64,000 nt of DNA. Origin: Hydractinia symbiolongicarpus. Lineage: Eukaryota; Cnidaria; Hydrozoa; Anthoathecata; Hydractiniidae. Position 1 is the first letter of the stretch. Each line of letters starts with the position of its first letter. The DNA lies in the NCBI RefSeq assembly GCF_029227915.1, contig NC_079883.1:6634001-6698000 (forward strand). The letters run 5' to 3'. Below, piece by piece: positions 1 through 11,909 of the stretch. Below the pieces are notes generated by a model. It made no database searches and had not been told where the DNA came from. It worked only from the letters and a program-made list of their open reading frames with translations. Made by a program: the position numbers and the translations under genes.

Positions 1-137
1 TGAGAATTTTCTCAACATCAAGGGCTAATGTTTCATGCATGCTGAGTTAAACCAATTTGTTAAGCCTTTGAAGACAATCCATAAAGTTTATCCTCTTTCC
101 GTAAAGTTTAATCTTTATTCTGAATTTTAAAATTCAG

Positions 138-3100
138 GTAGTGCTAATATGAAGTGGCCTGGATTGAATGAACCAATCAAATTAGGACAAGGCAGCGAGA
201 GACGTCAGAAGCACCAGCGCGAGATGGAAGATAGAGGGAAATTTAGTCGTGCAAACCGAATGGATCCTACAAAACGTGGTTGGACGGGTACTACTTGGCC
301 GGGACGGCATGCTGGTGCGCCGCAGTTACCAAATGGAGGTGACCACACCTTTTTTATATATGTTGCGTAAATCTTTTAGTTTTTTAATTTTTTTCAATAT
401 TTAACTATTTTGCTTTTGTTACATAGATATCAAGGAAGATTTTGATTCAATAGTTATTGAGGTAATTTTTGTTGAATTATCGAGGTAATCTTCGGGTTAA
501 GCCAGACGAACTTAAGAATGGCATGTCAAGTTTTAAAAAATTTTTCTAGGTAAAGAAAGTATCTGTTACACGAGCAAGTGGAAAAAGAAAAAGGACAAGT
601 GCTTTGGTTGTGGTGGGAAATAAACAGGGATCAATTGGTAAGGTATATATTGTATTTCAAATCCAGGTGCAGGATTGGTGTCTTTCTCAGATTTAAGGAC
701 CCGTCAAAGGCTCTGCATTAAAAAGTCATTTATCGCTTTAAATGCAATGGTTGCGATGTCATCTATGGTGAAGAACCATGCGACATATGAAGGTTGGAGC
801 TTTCCAACATATAGGCGTTTTCCCTTTGACTGAAAAGACGCCAAGATTTAGAATTCTAATGCTTTGCTGCTATATATCAAATACTGCAATAACGTACAAA
901 GTTTTTTAGTAGTTTACTCTCCATTGCAGATGCTAATTTTGATTTAGAACTAAAAGAAAGCTTGTTAATCCGTAGGGACAAGCCTATCCTCAATAGAAAC
1001 ATTGCTTCTATGCCTTGATATCTATTTTCGGATTTTATTTCGTAACATCTTCCCTACTACAAAAGTCACACACGCGTCACAAAATTTCTTTTTTAATGGA
1101 GTTTTTGTTTGAACTTTATACTTGAGAATGGCCGTTGTGTTGTTGAAGCATTGTTAGTAACGTACTGAAATGTTTTGTCAAAAAGAGTTTTTTTTATCAA
1201 ATTCATTTTATTATATTATATTGTATCGTATTGTTATGTTTTATATGTCAACTTAAATCACCTCTGCGTAGTGTCTGTAAGTTTTTTTTTCTTCCAAGGG
1301 TGGGCCATAGGAAAAGGAACGTTCGCTTCAGCTGCTATCCGAAAGGTACTTCTTTTTTATATATTCTCTATCAACATCTATACAGTAGCTGACTAACAAT
1401 AATGTTGGAGAATGTGATGAAGCTATCAGGAAAAATATTGTAAATTTAAAGTTTGCAAGTTTGATCTCGAAAACTGCACGACTTTCGCAGTGGAAAATTG
1501 AGAAATATCGAGGCTTAGAAATTTCGCTTATAGAAAAGAAAATTGTGGTGTTGAAATTTGAGAATCGAACTGGGCCTCAAACAGTTTAAAATAGAAGACA
1601 ACACATTTTTATTAGAACTAAAATGATTAAAATTAATTAGCTAGCTGGCTCGCGCGTGCTTCTTTTCAACTCTTCTATGGAAACTTAAACATGTATAAAG
1701 TGTTTTTTTTTGTTGCTGTTTGTTTTAGGCTCGAAACAAAGCGGTCAACTATCTTCACTATGTCCCTATTTGTGAAGGGAACACAAGTGAGTAGCACAAA
1801 GGGCTTTGATTGTTGCCATTTATATTCAAAAACAAAAACTTTAGAAAATTTTCAAGTTGAGCTGTTTTTGCATTGTTGTTTAATTCGTCTTGCTTTTAAC
1901 AACCTTGCAATGCTGTCTTTGACGGTAAATATTTCAAGCATGTCTACTTCGTTAAATATTTCAAGCATGTCTACTTCGTTAAATTTTTAACGAACAAGCT
2001 CGAGTTGTTAGTGTCAAAAAAGTAGAAGGGGATTATAAAAATAACATTAGGTACGGGCCTAACTCCGTTCCGTTGAGAATAAAAGATTTGTTTTTAAGTA
2101 TCCATATTATAACAGCGAAATATCTGCAGTGGTCAGTAATATTATGTAATTAAAATGAGATAAAATCAGTCATAAAAACAGGCCCCATTGCAAAAGCACA
2201 ACTAATTTGAACTTACCCAAAGGATAAACTCTTTGGACGGAAATAAGCAGTTTATTTCACGATAAAACGAAGCACGTCTAGACTTCCAGGACACATAAAA
2301 TTTTGGTCGGTTTTTTTGCAACCAAATAGGGTGTGGCGAAAGTGAAAAAATACGCAGACCATTGATCTGAAAGTGATTTAAGATTACACTTTTTTCCTTA
2401 AGTTATTGTGTTACACACTTCCTTTTCCTGTTGACAATAAACATTACAATTTTTTTTATAGTTTATCATAATATACGAACAAAAATCAAAAGTACTGAAG
2501 TTCAGTTTGAGAGAAAAGTACCAGGTATGAAATAGTTGTTAAAGTTACGACAACCGAATTTAAATCCTTGTTTCAGATGTTGTAAAGTGAATACAGTGAG
2601 ATTTGAAAGAAATAGAAATATGGACGACTGTACATGGTTTATCATTTTTAAAACAACAGTGCCACGAAAGTCATCAGATCCTCTTTGTGCTCGCTTTTTA
2701 ACAAACTTTTTTCTAAATTTACGATCTTTATTGTTAGACTGCTTGTTCGATCTTTATTTTTCCATGTTTAGGATACGGTCGAAGAGCACAGCGCATTATT
2801 CGTGCAATAACAGAATTAGCTGGAATTGAAAATATTCGTTGCAAGATAGTTGGTCGAACAACCCCATTGACAGTTGTAAGAGCTACTTTCCAAGGTTTAC
2901 AAATGCAGGTAAGTGTGTTCAGTTTTTTTTTTTTTTTGATCCGAAATAATCATTTCTGACACCTTTTTTTGCGCCGATCCCTCTAGACGAATATATACTC
3001 TATAAGAATATTAAAGATGAATTTACACAAAATGTTTGAAATATCATAAGTTTATGCTCTTCTCAAAATTTTGCGTGAATGATTATTAACGTTTCGTTTG

Positions 3101-3895
3101 TTATTCATTTTTTTACTCATATGAACTTGTATCCTATTACTCGTGTAAAGTGAATTTTCTCAGGTTCCTTTTGAAGTATTTTTTCTCGACAAAATCTAGT
3201 TGTCTGTTTGTCAAATGAATTAGTCCGCTTAAACAACAGTACCTTATGATGTTTCAATTTTAACTGTGCTAAGAATATGCTAAAAATATATGAGGATGAT
3301 TTTTGCCCAAAAGTTAAAAATATTTATGTTAAAACGAGTAGAAACTATTCTTATAAAAAAAAGCGTGTAAAAGTAGCAAATTTTTTTTTCTTAAGCGGAT
3401 AAGTTTTTGTGTAGAATAAATTTTTGCTAGGTAAAAATTTAACCAACTCCACGCAAAAGCACGGGTGTTTGCAAAATTAAGTTAAAAATTGAAGTAATAT
3501 CTATTTTTATAGATGGATATACTGCTAGTTATAACTATAAAAAGGTGTAATATTTTTTCTGCTAAATAAAAAACAATATATGTTGAAAGGGAATCGCTAA
3601 AACCTTTCGGGTATGCCTTTTTACTCATCATATTTATGCCATCTTTTAGGAAACCCACGAAGAGTTAGCTGAACGCACTGGGAAGTTTGTTGTTGAGTAT
3701 CGAGAAGAGCAAGGCAGCCGACCTATTGTCGTGGCCACACCTTCTGAAAAAGCTGTGAAGCGAAGAATAGAACTGGAAAGTAAAAGCAAGGGCGAAGATA
3801 TTACAAGATACTTTGATCCATATAGAGGGGCGCATAGACCGAAATCTATTCGGGACGTTCAAGGAACGCATCACGATGTGATGGCAGATTTGTGA
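138..3895 (+). CDS. MRPS5: Mitochondrial ribosomal protein S5 (uS5m), 5'-truncated by the window edge
   Basis: Small-subunit protein of the mitochondrial ribosome. Eight phase-consistent exons: 138-338, 427-461, 550-637, 1299-1345, 1729-1786, 2462-2524, 2772-2908 and 3650-3895 (TGA stop). The core reads FDSIVIEVKKVSVTRASG, then SALVVVGNKQGSIGWAIGKG, then ARNKAVNYLHYVPICEGNT, the S5 double-stranded RNA-binding fold with its glycine-rich loop. The S5 C-terminal domain follows (YGRRAQRIIRAI, then KIVGRTTPLTVVRATFQGL), and then the mitochondrial tail starting ETHEELAERTGKFVVE, which fits animal MRPS5. The first visible exon follows an AG at 136-137 and enters in phase 2, so the N-terminal exon(s) with the targeting sequence lie left of the window; the ATG at 149 is probably internal. 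The exon assignment is my own reading; the family call is near certain. Confidence 0.95.
1926..1980. repeat. 27-bp direct duplication in MRPS5 intron 5
   Basis: Two adjacent identical copies of a 27-base unit beginning AAATATTTCAAGCATG and ending ACTTCGTT. It lies in the intron between exons 1729-1786 and 2462-2524. It looks like a simple slippage duplication with no apparent function. Confidence 0.85.
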
Positions 3896-4000
3896 ATTTT
3901 AATGTATTTTATGGTGAATTATCATTACCGTAGATTCGAGTTTATAATTTTTTACCTTTTAAAATTTTAGAATTCCTACCCAAGCCTTTTACTTAAAAAC

Positions 4001-4006
4001 AATAAA
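4001..4006 (+). terminator. MRPS5: Candidate poly(A) signal of MRPS5
   Basis: AATAAA about 105 bases downstream of the MRPS5 stop codon, in AT-rich sequence. This is the usual hexamer at a plausible distance; no transcript evidence is available here. Confidence 0.5.
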
Positions 4007-5640
4007 TATATATCCAAAAGACTAATTAATACGCTTTTTTGTGAAAATATGCTTTATCTTAGTTCGTTTAAACTTTTTTTCTCAGTGGAAGATTAAAATC
4101 GCGAAACTGTTTATTGAATTCTCTGATTAAAGTAATAATGATATTTATTTGACGTTAACTTTCGTTTGAGAAAATCATGGCTGCCGAAACGTCGTAAATA
4201 TCTAACGATAAAAATGACCAACTTAGCAACTGACTAATAATTAATTGCTATGCGTCAGTGAGATGCTTTTTTTTACAGCGTGTCATCGTTAAAAGATCAC
4301 CTTTACCGTTGTCAATAATGCAAGGGAAAAAAGACTCTTGTTGAAAAAGCCATAGAAGGTTTTTGGGATTTTTAGGATGTCCGGCTGAAAAGTTTGTTTA
4401 GCGTTTTAGCACCCTCAGAATTTTTCTTGAAACCCAGGCCGCGTATTATTTTTTTAATTTGAGGGGGCTTTTATATCAAGACCAATTTTCTATCAACGTA
4501 AATAACCAGCGCCTGATTAATCGCCCATTCCAAAAAAGTACCCACCCAACCTCGACCCTTGAACTTCGTTTCATTCTCTGGCACTTTTGGATGGTCTAAG
4601 ATTGTCAGAAGGACAAAAAGGTCTGAGGTCGAAATTAGTTCCCACCCGTAGGTTAAATATTTTTAATAAGCGCCAAGTGCCCGAATAACGATTAAGCGGC
4701 CATGGTGTTGGACTGGGCGGTTAATTAAACAAGTCAGGTGATCTGTAATAGATAGGTTTATATATAAATGCAAGCAACAGATCTTTTAAAAAAATTTTGC
4801 GGTAACAGAAGATGAATAAAGATATTAATTTTTTTCTATCAGCTGTTAAAAACAAGGCCGATAACGAGTAATGACATTATGACTTAGCATTTGTAATATA
4901 CAGTACACGTTTTTTTTTATAAGAAACCTGGTAAAGGGCCTACTTCTAAAAGTTTCTTATTTGTAGGCTGAAATTCCATGTTTTTAGTTCCAAAAGTTTC
5001 TTATTTAGTTTCTTATATATATAAGTAATATCTGTTTTGTATGCAGTATCGGTAACAAACTGCCCGACGGTTGTCAAAGCAAACAAAAACAAAAATTCGA
5101 ATGTGATGAAATGTTCTTGTAAATTGAGTGCGTGTTTTATTGATGATTTACTGTGGTGTGTATTATTCCCATTGGGAACTTAGGTACAGTAACGTAATAA
5201 AACTACTTACACTCTAGTGATGATTGTAACATCTTCAATTAATTGTAAGAATTAATTAGACACAAGTTTCTTATCTCAGAAATAGACATAGAATGCAATA
5301 GTAAAAGTTTCTTAATTTCTGAAGGTTACATGTAGGTTTCTTATAAACATGTTTCTTATGAAAACAACAACGTTTATAAGAGTGGAAATAAAATAAAATG
5401 ATATAAGACAAACGTAACATGTTGTAATAATAATCGAACCAGGTGACTCTCGATATAACAACGAACCCCAGATATAGTAAACGTCTCAATAACGAAAACT
5501 AAAAAGGATAACGATTCAAAATATTAAATGCATGCAAAGTAACGACATTAATATATAAGATTACCGGTGTCCAATGGAGATATACCGATATAAAAAAATA
5601 CATTAAAAATTACATTAAATACATATATATTTACAAGGAA
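4007..5640. other. Intergenic region without a recognisable gene
   Basis: Low-complexity AT-rich sequence with no convincing ORF. It contains a weak, diverged copy of the foldback family described at 30982 (CAACCTCGACCC near 4550, with GGTCGAAATT near 4630) and a cluster of a short GTTTCTTAT motif, listed separately. Confidence 0.6.
4950..5365 (+). repeat. Cluster of a dispersed AAGTTTCTTAT motif
   Basis: The string GTTTCTTAT or a one-base variant occurs at least seven times in about 410 bases (for example AAAAGTTTCTTATTT twice, TAGTTTCTTATAT, ACAAGTTTCTTATC, AAAAGTTTCTTAATT, TAGGTTTCTTATA, CATGTTTCTTATG). Spacing is irregular, so it is not a clean tandem array. It could be subterminal repeats of a decayed transposon or a binding-site cluster. 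Confidence 0.5.
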
Positions 5641-5731
5641 AAAATCTAAATTTTAGCCAGTTGATGATCGACATCAATGTTTTCAGCAACCAATCTACTG
5701 CACTGACCTGAGATTTACCCTACGGAAGCCT

Positions 5732-6840
5732 CTAATACACAAAAGGCACGATCTCGGCAGTGAAAAACTCAGTTTCGTTAGGATCCACGATATCACATTG
5801 CCCAGGTTTTGCTTTTTTTCGCTGCGATGTCAGCAAATCGATGGTAGAATATTTGGCACTCTCGACCCATTCCGCCATAAATCGAGAATACCAACGGTGT
5901 GAAGCATCCGTTCTCAACTTTCAATACTATTTCGTTGTATCGATTCTTCTTCTCACCCTCGTTCCTAAAATGACATCGCTTTAGGTTAAAATAACGCGAT
6001 GCGTTTGGATTAAAGACCCTTATATCATGAAATGCATTTTGCCCTTTTTCCCAAAATCCTCGAGCTCTTACGTCTAAACGAGCTTCGTGCGACGTTTTCA
6101 CTGATCGTTTGTCAAACTTTTTACCAGTGAGAGGCATCAACATAGGTTCCGATTCGACATCTTTACAAACTTGTGAAACCATATTTGTGGTGATGTCCCG
6201 AACATTGTTGTGACGGATGATAACAAATCAACCTTTCTTACAGTTCATAGCATGTTGAAAATCAAATTTGGCACCGCATGTACATGTTGTTGTTGGACAT
6301 TAGATAAATTCCAACCATATCTTTTTCTAACAGCATCCCAAAAATTCTGTTTATTCAGGTCGAAGCCGTGATCTTTCAAAGGTAAAACTGTCAACCAATT
6401 ATACGATCTTTTTTCTCTGTTGCTACAATTCAGAATTTGCATTCTTGCATCTAGTGACAGAGTTAGTTTTTGAAGTAATTCATTGTGGCGACTTTCACGT
6501 TTGGCTCTGAATTTCTCCTTCGTCCTCGTTGTGGATGTTGTTACATATGACGTATTCTGTTGTAGGATGGGGTCTCTAACTGTCGCCGTTAATTCTCTAG
6601 AATTTGCGCACTCATGAATGGATTCCTCATGAAATACTATGAGACCCATACCACCCATACGTGGTGGTAATGACATAAGCAATCTTTCATTATCGGAGCA
6701 TAGAATGCCCCCATTTAATGCAGGTATAAAATTATCACGCATTATTTCTTCCAGTGGATATAGCAATGACATCCGAATCGAACGATTCAGATCAGACCAT
6801 TCGAATCATAAATGCACAAACCTGATAATACCAGATCTAT
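5732..6840 (-). pseudogene. Relic of an RT-like retroelement ORF (C-terminal part)
   Basis: Minus-strand coding relic in at least three frames. The first part (6772 down to about 6290) carries FIPALNGG, RMGGMGL, a RESRHNELLQKLT segment and NWLTVLPLKDHGFDLNKQ. A frame change near 6280 leads to TCTCGAKFDFQHAMNCKKG, an in-frame TGA, then RHNNVRD and VCKDVESEPMLMPLTG, followed by ARLDVRARGFWEKGQNAFHDIRV (split here by description: Ala-Arg-Leu-Asp onward, near 6090-6030). A further frame change ends near 5732. This arrangement matches a cysteine-containing C-terminal segment found in many cnidarian RT-like predicted proteins. The polymerase domain itself is not seen upstream of 6840, so the copy is 5'-truncated and dead. 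Confidence 0.75.
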
Positions 6841-8348
6841 AAAAGTGAAGTGCAAGACGGACAGTGATATGAAAAGAGTTAATATCTCCATAAAAGATAA
6901 GTATAAAACCCTAGAGAAAATCGCAAAGGATAAAAGTACAAACAAGAGCATAGCGGATGACTGTGATGTGAAGAAAAATAGTGTCCAGGAAAAAAAATTC
7001 AGTTATTTCTCACATTTCGATACAATGAACTCTGTATAACGAACGTTTTTCTATTTCCCTTAGAGGTTCGTTTTATCGAGAGTGCACTTAAAAGGGAAGA
7101 AATTTATTGCGGAACTTTTGCGATTAGGATATCTGAGATAAAGATTTTTGCTATTCATTGTTTGCTATTAATTGTGAAATTAATGTTTGTGATCAGAACA
7201 ATGTTTTTGTACATATGAACACCTTAATTTTCCATTTTTGAGTATTTCATAATAATTGATAATTAAAAAAAGGTGTTTCTGCACAACATGTGCAAATCTC
7301 GAGCACAGTGCATTACTCACTTATAGTTGTTTTAGCGATTATAACTACTTTTGCGAGACATTTTTGGGGACTTATAAAAAAGGTGTAATTTTGAAACCTT
7401 GTCAGAGTTCTTGCCTTGTTGACATCAAAGCCAGCGGCGAAGCACTAGTGGCTTCGACTTCAGGCAACAAACCCTCTGGGGACTAGGATGGTAATTTTGT
7501 TTAATTTATTTTGTGTATAAGGGCCAAAAGCGCAAAAATAAGTTTTGAAGAAATTTCTTTCCGCGAAAATTTAATTTCTTCATGGGTAATACAATGTTTA
7601 AATACAATGTTTAAAAGCCACCGTAGACACCCTATATATTCACAAACAGGTCGCAATCCAAGATTATTTCAACAATATCTACAAGCAAAAGAAAAGACGC
7701 TAACCTGCAGCCACAGGGAAAACGTCAAATGACAACATTTAATCAAGAATCTCATTTGTTACACCAGCCAGTGTTTTAATTTTGGATGATTTTAACATTC
7801 TCATCCCCAGGGTTTGTTGCCTGATATGGAAGTCGCTACCGGCCTCGTTATCAAAAAGGCAAAAAGGTTACTTCAAAAGGAGACTTTAAATCAGCACTCA
7901 TTTACACCATCTGATTTATCGAATTTAACGACTACACATTACGGTTCAGGTCAGCAGTACACCATCCTTGTGTGCTCCTGGGGATGAGGTTGCCCATCTG
8001 TGTGCTCACTCACCTCAAGAGACGGGTGCACATACGACATTTCACCACTCACAGGTAAGTCTATTAAAATTAAATCGGCGATAAATGATCACATAGGATA
8101 GTAAAATATAATACTAACATCAGGGACTCTGACATCTTGGCCTTTGGGAACAACACTTTACCAACTCAATCAAATTCACAATGAAAGATAGGCCTCCATT
8201 AAACAAAATGGTTAAATCAGCGCCATTATATTTATTTGATGCAATATGATTTTTATGAAATTAAAAAATTTAAATTTGTTAGTGTTGTACAAAGATTTTT
8301 TTCTATTTTCATGACTAGTCCGCCAATAATTTTTTTTACACGAACGGA
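6841..8348. other. Repeat-derived stretch without a gene
   Basis: No supported gene. Around 7463-7822 there are inverted copies of a GGCAACAAACCC terminus (listed separately), and near 7975-7992 a CTCCTGGGGATGAGGTTG terminus of the same general type. The short ORFs here have no recognisable domain. Confidence 0.5.
7463..7822. mobile_element. Candidate non-autonomous DNA transposon with GGCAACAAACCC ends
   Basis: Left end GGCAACAAACCCTCTGGGG (7463) and right end ATCCCCAGGGTTTGTTGCC (7802-7820) are inverted complements over about 12-18 bases. A third copy of the same end, GGGCAACAAACCCTGAAGACG, sits near 61167. The inside has no transposase. Boundaries and target duplication are not resolved. 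Confidence 0.45.
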
Positions 8349-8435
8349 CAACCTTGTCCACAGACCTTTTTTCCGTTTTCTGACAAGTGCTGCCGACGCG
8401 TAAAAAACAAGAAAGAAGCCCTGGGAACGAGATCG
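8349..8435. mobile_element. Diverged member of the CAACCTCG foldback MITE family
   Basis: Starts CAACCTTGTCCACAGACC and ends GCCCTGGGAACGAGATCG, an imperfect inverted match to the termini of the cleaner copies at 30982 and 37052. The degenerate interior suggests an old insertion. Confidence 0.45.
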
Positions 8436-9146
8436 CGTTATTTTGCATAGTCTTTACGTGACTTTTCTGTAGACTATAGTATGTAATTGTATCTAGAATC
8501 CACATTCTTGAAAATCTTAATGAACTTTGAATGAATGAAACATCTACGCAAAAAAATGCTTAATCATCGTCTACGCTAATGCCAATAATGACGAAGCCTT
8601 TGGTGACTGATTGTGACTTCGCCCATTTGTTAAAGAGATCATTTAAACACAGTATTTTAATTTTAGAGAAAGAGGCCACAGATTAACATTCAAGCCGACC
8701 TTTATAAATAGGGGTTACAAAACGAAATCGATGAACTTTAAAAATTAAAATTGCCTAGAAGAAAGAAGAAAAAGCTTGATCAAGTGGTGAGTTGATTTTA
8801 CCTTGACTTTTGATAATATAGTTCAATTTTTATGCAATGTGGGTATAGCTTTCAAAACAATGTAGGTTTAGTTTTTTAGAATGACAGCTAGCTAGCTAGT
8901 ATATACACTTTTAAAGTCTCACTGAGACATTATGGGCTTATCAAACAAATAGTTTGTCCAAAACGAGGTTGTAAACGCATATAAACGTCTTCATTATATC
9001 CTAGCTATAGGTCACCATCAAAAATATGTGAAATAGATCTAGCTATCTATCTGACAAACCTATTTGCGGTACAAAAATTTGTACCAATTCTGTGAGTCCC
9101 TGGTTGGTAAGAGGGCGGAGTAAAAATTTTTTGAATCGTTAGGTAG

Positions 9147-10207
9147 CTAGCTAGATAGATGTGCATATTTTACATGGCTAGCTACACAAATATTGAGAGA
9201 TATACCCTGTCTGTTATTTCCAGGAGGGGCTGTTCTGCCCGGATAATGAACATTGGCCTGATTAAGTACGGCAGCTTGCCCCGGTTAAGAACAAGGCAGA
9301 AAATACTTAATCAGGGCAATATAATCGGGACAGGCCGGCTTATTACTCAAAAAATATTATTTGGCACTTATAAAAGGAACATAATCAGGGCAGTTTATAT
9401 ACGACAGTGTAATATTATTTCTCACTTATTATAGAACGAACATAATCGGGGCAGGCCGACTTATGTATGACAGTCAAATATTATTCGACAATTATAGGAC
9501 TTAAATAACACAAATATAATTGGGGCTGACTGCTTTTATATCATTCGTGGCAAATACTAAATTTTGGGATTCGCAAGTTTAATAACTTTTCACCAAAATT
9601 AATTCCCGCAAAAAGAATAATTTAGGTTCCGTGAAATTTAGTTGCTTCAAAGTATATTATGTTGAAATGTATTTACTACAAGGGTAGTTTATACTAAGAA
9701 TTACGTCGACACTTTTTTATTTCGCCATGTCTAGTTTTTAGGGGTGTTCTATCTTCCAGAGAATGTTTAATTTACAAAAGCTTGAAGAAAATGCCAATCA
9801 CAGCGTGTCTCCCAGCTATTTATATCAGCGTTCATAATCCGGTCACCACGACATAACAGTGCAAAAAAAACATAATCGGACCGTGCGTACATAATCCGGC
9901 TGTCCCGGTTGTAAACAGGTCGTTTTCGCAATCTGGGCAGAACAGGGCCATGGCTTAGATGGAGAGTCCTAGAGTATTCAATGTTCATTTTGAGCTACGT
10001 AGACCAATTAGGGCCAGCGCTTTACTAGACAACTCCCGGCAACATCCAACGGCCCATGCAGTGTGCCATCGTCCCAATTTCCCTCACATGGTTTGGGTTA
10101 ACCCGGGGCTATGATAATATTCACTCGCCCATGTTGAATCGCCGTCAAGAGGAGTCGAACCTCGGTCTCCCGCACAGAGTACGAGAGCTATAACCAAACA
10201 CTACATC
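9147..10207 (-). repeat. tRNA-derived SINE, minus orientation, split by a nested transposon
   Basis: The two halves (about 9147-9226 and 9947-10207) match the uninterrupted copy at 27385-27765 in order and orientation. Shared landmarks include GCATATTTTACATGGCTAGC, CATGGCTTAGATGGAGAGTC, CAATTTCCCTCACATGG and ACTCGCCCATGTTGAATCGC. On the minus strand the head reads like a tRNA: GTTATAGCTCTCGTACTCTG, then a B-box-like GAGGTTCGACTCC. The element is therefore a tRNA-headed SINE transcribed right to left. The insertion in the middle is listed separately. Confidence 0.85.
9226..9947. mobile_element. Non-autonomous DNA transposon inserted in the SINE
   Basis: About 720 bases interrupt the SINE exactly where the intact copy reads CCAGGAAAGGCCATGG. 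Ends are GGGGCTGTTCTGCCCGG (left) and CTGGGCAGAACAGGGCC (right), inverted over an 11-base core, CTGTTCTGCCC. The interior carries three to four imperfect tandem units of about 60-74 bases, each starting near ATAATCGGGACAGGCC (about 9321, 9381, 9442, 9516), and more ATAATCSG motifs near the right end. There is no transposase ORF. Target-site duplication is ambiguous because host and ends share G/C runs. Confidence 0.75.
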
Positions 10208-10795
10208 ATCATCATTCTCGGCTTAACGTCCGTTTTCCATGCTAGCATGGGTTTGATGGGGTATATTAATGACCCTCTTCCAATCTGATCTAGACTGTGT
10301 TCAACTCAACTTCCTCTGCATCAAGTCTGTCCTTATAACCTCCTGCCAAGTCTTTCTCTGTCTGCCTTTGGGCTTTGCCTCTGTATCAAGTCTGTCCTTA
10401 TAACCTCCTGCCAAGTCTTTATTGGTCTTCCTCTGAGCTTTGCCTCAGGAACTATCAAGTCTCTACACTTTCTTACCCTAATTATCCCCCTCTATTCTTT
10501 TCATGTGCCCCAGCCAATTCAATCTTCTTATCTGGATAACATCTTTAATTCTACGGATACTTAGCCTGCTTCTTAGCTCATCTGAACTCTTTCTGTCTCT
10601 CAGACTAACTTTACACATCCACCTAACCATATCATTTCTTTCTAAACGGTCAAGATCTTCCTGCTTCACTGGCCATGTCTCACTACTGTACATAATCACC
10701 AAACAAATTAAGCAATGTGGAAGTGTAAAAAGAATAGTGATTACGAATTTTAATGAAAAAAGGTTCCTTTCTCCTTTCCATCCAGTCAGAAACGT
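10203..10795 (-). pseudogene. 5'-truncated 3' end of the RT element also found at 24062
   Basis: Minus-strand translation gives [39 protein letters not shown] and [16 protein letters not shown], colinear with the C-terminal part of the larger copy at 24062-25830. It ends in the same ATC-repeat tail (ATCATCATCATTCTCGGC at about 10206). A 65-bp tandem duplication (unit starts at 10321 and again at 10386) and stop codons make it non-coding. Homology stops near 10695-10795, as expected of incomplete reverse transcription. Confidence 0.8.
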
Positions 10796-10799
10796 CAAT

Positions 10800-11262
10800 A
10801 ATTATAGTGCCCTATAGGTTTTCCCAAAAATCAAAATAATGAGAAAATACATATTTATATTAATATATTTGTTATATATGGCATTGGTTATAGATTGCTT
10901 ATGAGTGAATTACAACCTTAAAGTAGTATCAAATACAATTAAGCTAATCCTTTCTTTTCCTTTTTAAACCTAGTGGTAAACTGTCGAAATTAGATGTTAA
11001 TGCTTTGAAAACCTATTATATAGCAATCTTAGTTTTTCTCCTGATTACAAAGACCACTGTGTAACATAGCAACAGATCTTTTGAACATATAATCTGGCTT
11101 TCACATCAATAGCTTTGTCAATCTGTGATTTTACTTTAAATAAAAATTCAAAGAGAAATAAAAAGCATGTCATGATATGTTTATTATCTGGTTTAACCGT
11201 CTTTGATGCCTGCATAGTTTTAACCAATTAGAATTCACATTCCCCTTTTTCCTTTCATACAG
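10800..11262. other. Intergenic sequence upstream of the glutaredoxin
   Basis: AT-rich with no gene seen. It ends in a pyrimidine-rich tract and AG (11261-11262) that looks like a splice acceptor for the glutaredoxin transcript. Confidence 0.5.
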
Positions 11263-11307
11263 GTACTCAAAATAGGTATCTTCTCTTCTAAAACATCTCC
11301 AGAAATA

Positions 11308-11909
11308 ATGGAAGCTGCTCAAAAGTTTGTTGATGAACAGCTAGCTGTGCATAAAGTGGTGGTCTTTTCCAAAAGTTATTGTCCGTACTGTACAATGGCT
11401 AAAGAAGCGTTGAAGGAGATTAAAGCTGATTATCACCTAATTGAGATAGAAAACAGAAGTGATTGTGATGCAATACAAGACGTGCTTTTAAAAATGACTG
11501 GTGCTAGAAGTGTAAGTATCTATACGCTACAAAACATTTCACAACTGCGCTCATTATTATTATTTTTATTATTATTATTCCATTCCTTTACAGACTTGAT
11601 ATCCATAATGAAATAAATTGACATTTTTTTTTCTTTCCACATACAAAATATATCCATATAATGAGTTATGTGAGCTGTCAACAAAACTGAGAAGTTGATA
11701 TTGATATTCCAATCCTCATAAACGATGCTAACACTTGTTTTCATCCCATCAATTGATGAAAAAAATAGTTTTTATGACTTTTCTTAACGTAATACATTTT
11801 TGTGTTTCAGGTGCCACGAGTGTTTATAAACAAGAAGTGCATTGGTGGAGGTAGTGAAACCAAGGCAATGAAACAATCTGGTGAACTACAAAAATTAATT
11901 GCTGCGTAA
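11308..11909 (+). CDS. GLRX2: Dithiol glutaredoxin, 100 residues, two exons
   Basis: Glutathione-dependent disulfide oxidoreductase. Exons are 11308-11511 and 11811-11909, joined in phase 0 with GTAAGT and TTTCAG borders. The active site is CPYC at residues 25-28 (SKSYCPYCTMAKEAL), followed by the cis-proline motif SVPRVFINKK and the GG motif that binds glutathione (CIGGGSE). At 100 residues it is a normal single-domain glutaredoxin. Upstream, an acceptor-like AG at 11261-11262 precedes 45 bases that stay open in frame with the ATG (beginning VLKIGIFSSKTSPEI). A longer isoform with an upstream exon, possibly a mitochondrial targeting sequence, is therefore possible. GLRX versus GLRX2 cannot be settled from the sequence, but CPYC fits cytosolic Grx1/Grx2 classes. 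Confidence 0.93.

Noticed and set aside
10503-10817. Plus-strand ORF rich in Leu/Ser (also 24108-24668)
   Set aside because: Antisense of the RT element in both places; conserved only because the retroelement is repeated.
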